From Amycolatopsis sp. EV170708-02-1 (lineage in GTDB: Bacteria > Actinomycetota > Actinomycetes > Mycobacteriales > Pseudonocardiaceae): 64,000 nucleotides of DNA. Location: NCBI RefSeq assembly GCF_022479115.1, contig NZ_CP092497.1, positions 434,001-498,000 on the forward strand. The letters are read 5' to 3'. The notes below the pieces were generated by a model. That model saw only the letters and a list, made by a program, of their open reading frames with translations, ran no database searches and was not told the DNA's origin. Position 1 is the first letter of the stretch. Each line of letters opens with the position of its first letter. Of this stretch, positions 56,975 to 64,000 are shown in pieces. The position numbers were made by a program, and so were the translations under genes.

Positions 56975-58495
56975 ATGACCACCCCGGCCCCGGTCACCGC
57001 GAAGGAAGGGGTCGGTTTCCGGTCCGAACGCGGCCCCGTCCTGATCGCCGTGATGCTGTGTTCCGGCCTGATCGCGCTGGACTCGACCATCATCGCCACG
57101 GCGGTGCCCTCGGTGGTCGCCGATCTGGGCGGGTTCTCGCAGTTCCCGTGGCTGTTCTCGATCTATCTGCTGACCCAGGCGGTCACCGTCCCGCTGTACG
57201 GCAAGTTCGCGGACGTCCTCGGCAGGCGCCCGGTGATGTTCTTCGGCATCGCGGCGTTCCTCCTGGGCTCGGTGCTGTGCGGCGCGGCCTGGAGCATGCC
57301 GGTGCTGATCGCCGCCCGCGCGGTGCAGGGCATCGGCGCGGGCGCCATCCAGCCGATCGCGCTGACCATGGTCGGCGACATGTACACCGTCGAGGAACGC
57401 GCCAGGGTGCAGGGCTATCTCGCCAGCGTGTGGGCCATCTCGTCGGTGGTCGGGCCGACGCTGGGCGGGGTGTTCGCCGAGTACCTCGACTGGCGCTGGA
57501 TCTTCTTCATCAACCTGCCGCTCGGCGCGCTGGCGGCGTGGATGCTGTTCCGGAACTTCCGCGAGCGCGTCGACCGCCGCTCGCACCGCATCGACTACCT
57601 CGGCGCCACGCTGCTCACCCTCGGCTGTTCGCTGCTGATCCTCGGCCTGCTGGAGGGCGGGGTCGCCTGGGGCTGGGCGTCCGCGCCGAGCCTGGCGATC
57701 TTCGGCGGCGCGGTGGTGCTGCTGGCGGCGTTCGTGTTCGTGGAACGCAAGGCCGACGAACCCGTGCTGCCGCTGTGGATCTTCACCAAACGGACGCTGA
57801 TCGGCGGCAACCTGGTCGCCGTCGTCGTCGGCATGCTGCTGATGGGCCTGACGTCGTATCTGCCGACCTTCTCGCAGGGCGTGCTCGGCACGGGCGCGCT
57901 CGTCGCCGGTTTCGCGCTGGCGGCGCTGACCGTCGGCTGGCCGATCTCGGCGTCGCTGGCAGGCCGGATCTACATGCGGATCGGGTTCCGGGACACCGCG
58001 CTGATCGGCAGCGGGGCGGTCATCGCGGGCGCGGCGCTCACGGTGTTCCTGGCCGCGGGGTCGTCCATCTGGCTGGCGGCCGCGGCCGCGTTCGTCCTCG
58101 GGCTGGGACTGGGGCTGGCGTCGAGCCCGACGCTGATCGCCGTGCAGTCCACCATCGGCTGGGAACGCCGCGGCGTCGTCACCGCGACCAACATGTTCAG
58201 CCGTTCGCTGGGCAGCGCCGTCGGGGTGGCGATCTTCGGCGCGATCGCGAACGCGACCCTGGCGAACCGCTTCGCCAACCCGCCCGCCGGGGTCACCGGG
58301 CTGCCGTCCGGCGTCGACGCGACCAGCGTCGTCCTGGAGGGCAACGGCCCGGAGACCCCGACGACGACGTTCGTGCGCGGCGCCCTCGCGGACGCCACGC
58401 ACCACGTCTTCCTGGCGATGCTGGTGGTCGCCGTGCTCAGCGTCGGCGCGCTGCTGCTGATGCCGCGGCGGACCGAAGAACTGAAGTTCGACTGA
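56975..58495 (+). CDS. DHA2-family MFS multidrug exporter
   Basis: A 506-residue, 14-helix exporter. It has LIALDSTIIATAVPSVVADLGGFSQFPWLFSIYLLTQAVTVPLYGKFADVLGRRPVM, with the D1 and loop-A motifs, and YLASVWAISSVVGPTLGGVFAEYLDWRWIFFINLPLGALA, motif C. ATG 56975 follows GAGGAG by about 10 nt; ATG 56951 is an alternative. Multidrug export by proton antiport is likely. It precedes an LLM oxidoreductase that is read from the opposite strand. Confidence 0.9.
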   Translation: MTTPAPVTAKEGVGFRSERGPVLIAVMLCSGLIALDSTIIATAVPSVVADLGGFSQFPWLFSIYLLTQAVTVPLYGKFADVLGRRPVMFFGIAAFLLGSVLCGAAWSMPVLIAARAVQGIGAGAIQPIALTMVGDMYTVEERARVQGYLASVWAISSVVGPTLGGVFAEYLDWRWIFFINLPLGALAAWMLFRNFRERVDRRSHRIDYLGATLLTLGCSLLILGLLEGGVAWGWASAPSLAIFGGAVVLLAAFVFVERKADEPVLPLWIFTKRTLIGGNLVAVVVGMLLMGLTSYLPTFSQGVLGTGALVAGFALAALTVGWPISASLAGRIYMRIGFRDTALIGSGAVIAGAALTVFLAAGSSIWLAAAAAFVLGLGLGLASSPTLIAVQSTIGWERRGVVTATNMFSRSLGSAVGVAIFGAIANATLANRFANPPAGVTGLPSGVDATSVVLEGNGPETPTTTFVRGALADATHHVFLAMLVVAVLSVGALLLMPRRTEELKFD

Positions 58496-58500
58496 GCGCC

Positions 58501-59391
58501 TCAGTTCTGCAGCGGGACGGCGTGCTCGGCGAAGTTCTCCAGGAACCGCTCGATCGGCTCCGGCCCGGCCGGGTACAGCACGAACTTGCTGAGCCCGGCG
58601 TCGATGTGCTCGGCGATCAGGTCGCGGGCGGCGCTCCAGCCGTCCGCGATCAGCCGGGACGGGTCCGCGCCGGACCGTGCCGCGACCGAAGCCGCGAGCG
58701 CGTCCGGGATCCCGTCCTCCGAGACGAGGAGACTGATCCCGAAGTGGTCGGCCTCGATCTCCCGGTCCGCCTCGGCGGCCGCCTCCTGGATGGCCTCGCG
58801 GCCGGCCCGCGCCTCCTCCGGCGTGAGGAAACTGGCCAGCCAGCCGTCCGCGAGCCTGCCGACCCGCCGCAGCGCGCCGGGTGCCTTCCCGCCGAGCCAG
58901 AGGTCGAGCCGCTTGAGCGGGGTGAGGCCGAGACCCACCCCTTCGACGCGGAAGAACTCGCCGTCGAAGGTCACTTCCTCCTGTTCCAGCAGAGCCCTGA
59001 TCAGCCGCAACGACTCGTCGAACACCGCGGCGCGGCGGCCCTGCGGCACCGGGAACAACGGCAGTTCCGCGTCGCGCGCGGGCTTCAGGCCGAAGACCGG
59101 GAGCACCCTTTTCGGCGCCAGCGCGGCGAGTGAGGCGAGCTGTTTGGCGACCAGCACCGGATCACGGCCCGGCAGCACCATCACCCCGGTGCCGACCTTC
59201 AGTTTCGTGGTGCGGGCGAGCCCGTGCGTCAGCCCGACGACCGGATCGATCCTCGGCGAGTACACCGCCTCGGGCAGCCAGAGCGAATCGACGCCCGCCC
59301 GCTCCAGCAGGTCGACCGCGGCGCCGAACTCCCCGGGCGCCGTCCCGGTCCCCAGCCCGACGCCGATCCTGATCTTCAGGTCCTCCGCCAC
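58501..59391 (-). CDS. LLM-class F420-dependent oxidoreductase
   Basis: A 296-residue luciferase-like TIM-barrel oxidoreductase. It shows KIRIGVGLGTGTAPGEFGAAVDLLERAGVDSLWLPEAVYSPRIDPVVGLTHGLARTTKLKVGTGVMVLPGRDPVLVAKQLASLAAL, typical of actinobacterial F420-using members, and LDLWLGGKAPGALRRVGRLADGWLASFLTPEE. GTG 59391 has GGAG just upstream; longer open frame to 59838 is antisense to the thioesterase gene. The substrate is unknown. Its divergent neighbour at 59529 encodes a type II thioesterase. Confidence 0.88.
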   Translation of the reverse strand: MAEDLKIRIGVGLGTGTAPGEFGAAVDLLERAGVDSLWLPEAVYSPRIDPVVGLTHGLARTTKLKVGTGVMVLPGRDPVLVAKQLASLAALAPKRVLPVFGLKPARDAELPLFPVPQGRRAAVFDESLRLIRALLEQEEVTFDGEFFRVEGVGLGLTPLKRLDLWLGGKAPGALRRVGRLADGWLASFLTPEEARAGREAIQEAAAEADREIEADHFGISLLVSEDGIPDALAASVAARSGADPSRLIADGWSAARDLIAEHIDAGLSKFVLYPAGPEPIERFLENFAEHAVPLQN

Positions 59392-59528
59392 ATCCGCTCC
59401 CTCCACCGAGCCCCGGTGTCCAGTGTTCCCAGCGTGAACAACCCCGCACAAGCATGGACTCATTCCGCGAATCCCCCGTACATTCCAGTGTCGTGCGGGT
59501 CGTTCCCGCGCGGATTGGGGGATTTTCG

Positions 59529-60275
59529 ATGGCAGGACGGGCTCTGAGCAGTTGGACGCGCTGCTTCCACCCGGCACCGTCGGCCGGGATGCGGCTTCTC
59601 GCCTTCCCGCACGCCGGTGGGTCCGCGAGCGCGTACCGCTCGTTTTCGGCCGCTCTCTCACCCACCGTCGAGGTGCACACCGCCCAGTACCCGGGGCGGC
59701 AGGACCGGATGGGCGAGCCGGTCGTCGACGACCTGCACGTCCTCGCCGAGCAGCTGGTGGACGTCGTCGCCGCGTTCCCGAAACCCTTCGCGCTCTTCGG
59801 CCACAGCATGGGCGCCATCGTCGCGTTCGAGGTCGCACGGCGGCTCGAAGCGCGCGGCATCGTGCCGGCGGCGATGTTCGTCTCGGCCCGCCGCGGCCCG
59901 GACATCCACAAGGAGAAGGCGCACCACCTCGCCGACGACGACACGTTCCTCAAGGAGGTCAGCCGTCTCGGTGGCACGGATCCCACGATCTTCGACGATC
60001 CGGACATCCGCGCGCTCGCGTTGCCCGCGCTGCGCGGCGACTACAAGGCCGTCGAGACCTATCGGTACCGGCCCGGCCCCGACGTGAGCTGCCCGATCGT
60101 GGCGCTCGCGGGCGACGCGGACCCCGTCCTGGAGGTACCGGACGCCGAAAACTGGCGCGAACACACCAGCGGCTCCTTCGAGCTGGAAGTGTTCGAAGGC
60201 GGGCACTTCTTCCTCGACGACAACCTGGACGCCGTCGCCGCGCGCATCCTCGGCAAGCTGACCGTCAGTCCCTGA
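59529..60275 (+). CDS. Type II thioesterase (alpha/beta hydrolase)
   Basis: A 248-residue editing thioesterase of the type that frees mis-primed carrier proteins in NRPS and PKS pathways. It has MRLLAFPHAGGSASAYRSFSAAL, the nucleophile FGHSMGA with Ser about 93, the acid in VALAGDADPV and the His in EGGHFFLDD. No NRPS or PKS is next to it; the nearest assembly-line operon ends more than 20 kb away, so its client is unknown. Its 3' end overlaps that of the LuxR gene by 11 bp. Confidence 0.88.
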   Translation: MAGRALSSWTRCFHPAPSAGMRLLAFPHAGGSASAYRSFSAALSPTVEVHTAQYPGRQDRMGEPVVDDLHVLAEQLVDVVAAFPKPFALFGHSMGAIVAFEVARRLEARGIVPAAMFVSARRGPDIHKEKAHHLADDDTFLKEVSRLGGTDPTIFDDPDIRALALPALRGDYKAVETYRYRPGPDVSCPIVALAGDADPVLEVPDAENWREHTSGSFELEVFEGGHFFLDDNLDAVAARILGKLTVSP

Positions 60276-62976
60276 GACCTTCCCTGCTCGCCCACGCGAC
60301 GACCTCGGTCCGGTTCGCCAGGCCGAGTTTCGCCAGGATGCTCCGGACGTGGCTTTCCACCGTACGTTCGGAAAGCACCAGCTTCTCGGCGATCCGGCGG
60401 TTGCTCAGCGCGTCGGCGAGCAGGGCGACGATCTCGCGTTCGCGCCCGGTCAGCGGGTCCGCGGCGCGGCGTTCGGCGCGGATCCGGTCGAGCAGCGCCG
60501 AGGCCCGCGCGAGCGGGCCCGGCATGGCCAGCCGCCGGAACTCGTCGAGAGCCTCGCGCGCGATCCCTCGCGCACGCCCGAAATCGCCCCTGGCGGCCAG
60601 GACTTCGGCGAGCAGCAACCGCGCCTGGGCGACGCCTGGCCGCGCGCCGATGCCTTCGTTGACCGCGATGGCCTGCTCGGACAACCGCACCGCCTCGTCG
60701 TGGCGGCCCAGCAGGGCGTTGAGCCGGGCGGGGTGTTCCAGGCTCGATCCGGTGCAGAAGACGCCCGCGCCGCCGGACACGATCGGGCGCACCTCTTCGA
60801 GACGCCGCAACAGGTATTCCGCCATCTCGACGTCATGAAAGGCCTCGACCAGCGGCATGAGATTGGGCAGCGCGCCGGTGGCGTGCAGCGCGAACTCCGG
60901 GCTCCGCACCAGCGGGACCAGCTGTTCGTACCGGACCCTCGCCTCGTCGAGGTCGCCCGCGAGCAGGCTCAGCAACGGCCGCGACACCAAGGTGACCGGC
61001 AGATGTGGTGCCCGGTCCAGCAAACCCGCGTAGTCCCTTCGCAGGTCGCCGGGATCACCCGTGAGCAGCACGAGCTGCGTGCGGAACGCATACGACATCC
61101 CTTTCGCGGAAAAATCGTCCGCGAGTTCGGTGTCCGCCAGTTCCTCCGCCGCGAGGTCGAGTTCGCGCGCCTCGGCCAGATCTCCGCGCAACGCCAGCAC
61201 CGAACTGCGCAGCCGCAGGTCGTGCCAGCGGATCAGCGGCAGCCTCGTCAGCCGCGCCAGCGCGGTCACCGCGACGAGTTCGTCGTCGACGAGCGTCATC
61301 CGCCCGTCCGCCAAGGCCGCGTCGATCCGCCATTTGTGTCCCCACAACGAAACCAGCGGCTGCCCGGTGCGCGAGCCCAGCTCGGCGGCCAGCGCGCCGA
61401 GCCGTAACCGTTCGGACAGCGGCAGTTTCTCCGGAGCGACCTTCATCCGGGCGCGGACGGCGTCGACCAGCGCCTCCGGATCGCCTGATTCCTCGGCGAG
61501 CGCGAAGGCTTCGTCGGCCAGCTTCTCCGCGTCGGCGAACCGGCCGTAGTCGGCTTCCACCGACGCGCTGTGCGCCAGCAGGCGTGCCCGCGTCGTCCGG
61601 TCGACCCCGTCGGCGGCGAGCGCGCGGACGGCGAGGTCGCGGATGCCGGGCAGGAGATCCGGCGCCGCGACGTCGCGGACCACCAGTGCCGCGCGGGCGA
61701 CCAGCCCCGCGTCGGCGGCGAGCCGGGCATGGTCGAGACTTCGCGCGAACCGGCCCGTCCGGTATTCGGCGACGGCGAGATCGAGGAGCAGCCCGGCACG
61801 GTCCACTTCGGACAGTCCGGCTTTCGCGCGGGCGTCGAGCGCCATCGCGAGGAAGCGCGCCGCTTCGTCGAAGGCCAGTGCCCGGTTCGCTTCCGCGGCC
61901 GCGAGCGCCGCCCAGTCCGCCGTCTTCCCCGGCGCGGTCGCCGAGCGCAGCCAATGCCCGGCGACCGTCCCGGCGAGCGCGGGTTCACGCCGGGCACGCG
62001 CTTCGAGCGCGGCCGCGGCGCGACCGTGCAACGCTTCCCGTTCGGCCTGGCCGAGATCCGCGTAGATCCCGTCGCGGACGACGGCGTGCGCGAACCGGCC
62101 GGAACCCAGCACCCCGGCTTTCTCGGCTTGATCGAGCCCGGCGGCGACCTCGCCTGCCGGCAGGCCGGACACCTCCGAGAGCAAGGCGGCGTCGACGTCC
62201 TCACCGAGCACCGCCGCGATGGCGAGCAGCCGCCGCGCCTCCGGTTCGAGGGCGGCCACCGCGGTCCGCACGAGGTGGCCGAGTTCCGCCCCACCGGCCG
62301 ATCGCGCGATCGCGCCGAGGTAGAGCGGGTTCCCGCCGGAGCGGCGATATGCCTCGTGTATCTCCTCTTCCGACAGTCCGGTGAGCAGCGCCCGCGCGTC
62401 GGGCTCGGCCAGTGGCGGCAGCGAGATGCTCCGCGCGCCCGGACGGCGCAGGAGATCCGGCAGGGCCGCGTCCAGCGCGGGGGTGTGCCCGGTGTCCCGG
62501 TGCGTCGCGACCACGGCCAGCTTCGAGCGCCGCAGCTCCCCCGCCAGATGCCGCAACAACCGCAACGACGCCTCGTCGGCCCAGTGCAGGTCTTCGAGGA
62601 CGACGACCAGGCCCGCCGGTTCCGCCGCGGCCACCAGCGCGTCCGACGCGGCGGCCACCAGCCGGAACCGCGCCGCCTGGACGTCGCCGGCGCCCTCGGT
62701 CTCGGCGAAAGCGGTCTTCACGGCCGAATCGACCGACGGCAGCGCCTCGACGACACGGCGCCACGGCCACAGCGGCGGCGCACCCGGATCGTCGGCGCAC
62801 CGGCCCCACACGACGGCGGACGCCGCGGCCGTCGCCTCCTCGACCAGCCGGGTCTTGCCGATCCCGGGTGGACCCGAGACGAGCACGAGCCCGCCGGAAC
62901 CCAGGGCGGCGTCGGCGAGCCTGCCGCGCAGAGTCGCCAGCTCGCCTTCCCGGCCCACGAACGGTTCCCGGTTCAC
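60265..62976 (-). CDS. Large LuxR-family ATPase regulator (LAL type)
   Basis: A 903-residue regulator. The N-terminal AAA/NACHT-like ATPase begins PFVGREGELATLRGRLADAALG with Walker A SGPPGIGKTRLVEEA, and Walker B is LVVVLEDLHWADEASL. The central 500 residues are helical and TPR-like. The C-terminal LuxR helix-turn-helix is LTGREREIVALLADALSNRRIAEKLVLSERTVESHVRSILAKLGLANRTEVVAWA. GTG 62976 is the start that fits the ATPase domain; a longer frame continues to 63702. LAL regulators often control biosynthetic or catabolic genes. Divergent from the ABM-like gene at 63088. Confidence 0.92.
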   Translation of the reverse strand: MNREPFVGREGELATLRGRLADAALGSGGLVLVSGPPGIGKTRLVEEATAAASAVVWGRCADDPGAPPLWPWRRVVEALPSVDSAVKTAFAETEGAGDVQAARFRLVAAASDALVAAAEPAGLVVVLEDLHWADEASLRLLRHLAGELRRSKLAVVATHRDTGHTPALDAALPDLLRRPGARSISLPPLAEPDARALLTGLSEEEIHEAYRRSGGNPLYLGAIARSAGGAELGHLVRTAVAALEPEARRLLAIAAVLGEDVDAALLSEVSGLPAGEVAAGLDQAEKAGVLGSGRFAHAVVRDGIYADLGQAEREALHGRAAAALEARARREPALAGTVAGHWLRSATAPGKTADWAALAAAEANRALAFDEAARFLAMALDARAKAGLSEVDRAGLLLDLAVAEYRTGRFARSLDHARLAADAGLVARAALVVRDVAAPDLLPGIRDLAVRALAADGVDRTTRARLLAHSASVEADYGRFADAEKLADEAFALAEESGDPEALVDAVRARMKVAPEKLPLSERLRLGALAAELGSRTGQPLVSLWGHKWRIDAALADGRMTLVDDELVAVTALARLTRLPLIRWHDLRLRSSVLALRGDLAEARELDLAAEELADTELADDFSAKGMSYAFRTQLVLLTGDPGDLRRDYAGLLDRAPHLPVTLVSRPLLSLLAGDLDEARVRYEQLVPLVRSPEFALHATGALPNLMPLVEAFHDVEMAEYLLRRLEEVRPIVSGGAGVFCTGSSLEHPARLNALLGRHDEAVRLSEQAIAVNEGIGARPGVAQARLLLAEVLAARGDFGRARGIAREALDEFRRLAMPGPLARASALLDRIRAERRAADPLTGREREIVALLADALSNRRIAEKLVLSERTVESHVRSILAKLGLANRTEVVAWASREGLRD

Positions 62977-63087
62977 GCAAGGAGTATCGCTCCCCGGACC
63001 CGATTCCGTACCGCCCTGCGTACTGGCACTGATGTCCGGCGGCCGCCGGGGGCGCAGAGTCGGCACGTCCGACGGAAAGGAAAGCCC

Positions 63088-63684
63088 ATGTACGCCACCG
63101 TCCACCAATTCCGGCGTTCGCACGCCGACGAGTCCGCGGGCTGGGGCCACGCCCTCGCCGCCGAACTCCATCCCGGCACCGGTTCGCCGGGCACCTGCAC
63201 CCTCGCCCAGGTCGGCGGCCTCGGCGGGCTCGTCGTCGCGTTGTGGCGCGACCGCGGGTCCGCGCTCGCCGCCGCCGACCGCCGCGTCTCCCGCGTCTCC
63301 GACGCCCGCGTCTACGCGGTCGCCGACGTCGAAAGCGGTGTGGCCGAGCCCAGGATCGCGCAGGCGACCTGGTTCGACCGGCCGCTCACCCAGGCACAGG
63401 CCGACGCCGCCCGGTTCGGCGGGCGCGAGCGGATCTGGCCCGCCGTGCGGGGGCTCGACGGGGTCGGCGGCTTCTACGTCCTGACCGCCGAGGACCGGTC
63501 CAGCCTCGTTCTCGGCTTCACCGAGTCGATCGAAGCGATGGAGAGCGTCCAGAAGACGATCATGAGCACGGACCTGCTGCCCGGCGAGGATCCCGCGCTG
63601 TTGCCGGGGCCGGACCGGGTCGACGTCCACCGCGTGCTCCACACGTCCCTGCCCTCGCTCGGCCTGGTGGGTGAGCCGCGATGA
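63088..63684 (+). CDS. ABM-like alpha/beta-barrel protein
   Basis: A 198-residue protein with two stretches resembling dimeric alpha/beta-barrel (ABM) units: MYATVHQFRRSHADESAGWGHALAAEL and, later, FYVLTAEDRSSLVLGFTESIEAMESVQKTI. A fused tandem barrel is likely but neither half matches a family I can name. GGAAAGG before ATG 63088 supports the start. Its TGA overlaps the YceI ATG (63681), so the two are coupled. LuxR regulator divergent. Confidence 0.65.
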   Translation: MYATVHQFRRSHADESAGWGHALAAELHPGTGSPGTCTLAQVGGLGGLVVALWRDRGSALAAADRRVSRVSDARVYAVADVESGVAEPRIAQATWFDRPLTQAQADAARFGGRERIWPAVRGLDGVGGFYVLTAEDRSSLVLGFTESIEAMESVQKTIMSTDLLPGEDPALLPGPDRVDVHRVLHTSLPSLGLVGEPR

Positions 63685-64000
63685 CCGCCGGGACGTCCGC
63701 ACGGGTCGGCACCTGGACCGTGCTCGCCGACCGGACCTCGGCCACGTTCACCGTCCGGAACTTCGGGTTCCGCGTGGTCCACGGCTCGATCCCGGTCGAT
63801 CTGGGCTCGGTGCGGGTCACCGCCGACGGCGTCGTCGTCGTCGAAGCGGCACTGGACCTCGACAAGATCGACACCGGCAACGCCAAACGCGATGCCGACC
63901 TGCGTAAACCCCGTCTGCTGGCGATCGACGCGCAGCCCGTGCTGACCTTCGCGGCGGACCGGGTCGGCGAGGGCCCGGACGGGTGGTCGGTCGAGGGCAC
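63681..64000 (+). CDS. YceI-family protein (5' part; continues past window)
   Basis: The first 106 codons of a YceI-like lipocalin-fold protein. It shows GTWTVLADRTSATFTVRNFGFRVVHGSIPVDLGSVRVTADGVVVVEAALDLDKIDTGNAKRDADLRKPRLLAIDAQPVLTFAADRV, which are the conserved first strands and the DTGNAKRDADLR motif. Relatives bind isoprenoid lipids. Translation is coupled to the preceding gene by ATGA. The C-terminal half lies outside the window. Confidence 0.85.
   Translation, partial: MTAGTSARVGTWTVLADRTSATFTVRNFGFRVVHGSIPVDLGSVRVTADGVVVVEAALDLDKIDTGNAKRDADLRKPRLLAIDAQPVLTFAADRVGEGPDGWSVEG

Overview
The window is high-GC actinomycete DNA (NNC/NNG codons throughout, many GTG/TTG starts, MtrAB/LpqB-like signalling, a CobW-family GTPase, LigD-type polymerase). 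The DUF222-HNH gene with its trailing repeats, the long palindromes between gene tails and the gene repertoire fit Pseudonocardiaceae, most likely Amycolatopsis. That placement rests on gene content and style, not on a database match. No tRNA, rRNA, CRISPR array, insertion sequence or prophage is visible.

Layout. 1-4.5 kb: the start of a PAP2 phosphatase, a response regulator / histidine kinase / GerMN-lipoprotein operon, a secreted M15-like protein and RNase HI. 4.5-9.6 kb: DNA polymerase IV beside a LexA-box palindrome, a MerR-HEAT / HEAT-repeat pair with its own palindromic operator, small enzymes (ABM fold, DUF6010) and a GlxA-type regulator. 9.6-16.4 kb: an MFS exporter, three micro-ORFs that each encode the sequence DNNW, a membrane diguanylate cyclase, a GT39-like membrane glycosyltransferase, and a DUF222-HNH gene followed by about 0.85 kb of decayed tandem repeats. 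16.4-25.5 kb: an 1830-residue single-chain biotin carboxylase, a bifunctional-nuclease-family protein, a solitary cytochrome oxidase subunit I and a serine beta-lactamase-fold hydrolase.

25.5-38.4 kb (minus strand) is the main biosynthetic locus. It is a tight five-gene operon: NPD-NPD-KS-AT-ACP-KR megasynthase, KS-AT-DH-PPTase megasynthase, free ACP, alpha/beta hydrolase and GT1 glycosyltransferase. The organisation resembles PUFA / secondary-lipid (Pfa) synthases and heterocyst-glycolipid synthases. It predicts an iteratively built, reduced acyl chain that is then released and/or glycosylated. The locus carries its own phosphopantetheinyl transferase and flavin enoyl reductase domains, so it looks nearly self-sufficient.

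38.8-45.2 kb: regulator-transporter pairs (LysR with a YeiH exporter, MocR/PdxR with an EamA transporter), an MFS exporter and a Crp/Fnr regulator. 45.2-53.5 kb: a membrane protein, a secreted sialidase, a DHA2 exporter with a MerR-type promoter, DUF1905 and an unknown partner, a flavodoxin beside a bacterial nitric oxide synthase, a COG0523 metallochaperone GTPase and a small Cys-containing protein. 53.6-64 kb: a LigD-type polymerase/ATP-dependent ligase operon, a DUF1015 protein, a DHA2 exporter, an F420-type LLM oxidoreductase, a type II thioesterase, a large LuxR ATPase regulator, an ABM-like protein and a truncated YceI protein.

The most unusual features are the DNNW micro-ORFs (10950-11148), the glycolipid/PUFA-like operon, the repeats behind the HNH gene, several long perfect palindromes, a MerR-type operator shared by two distant loci, and a recurring intragenic motif GTCCACWGTGGAC that uses otherwise rare Thr codons.
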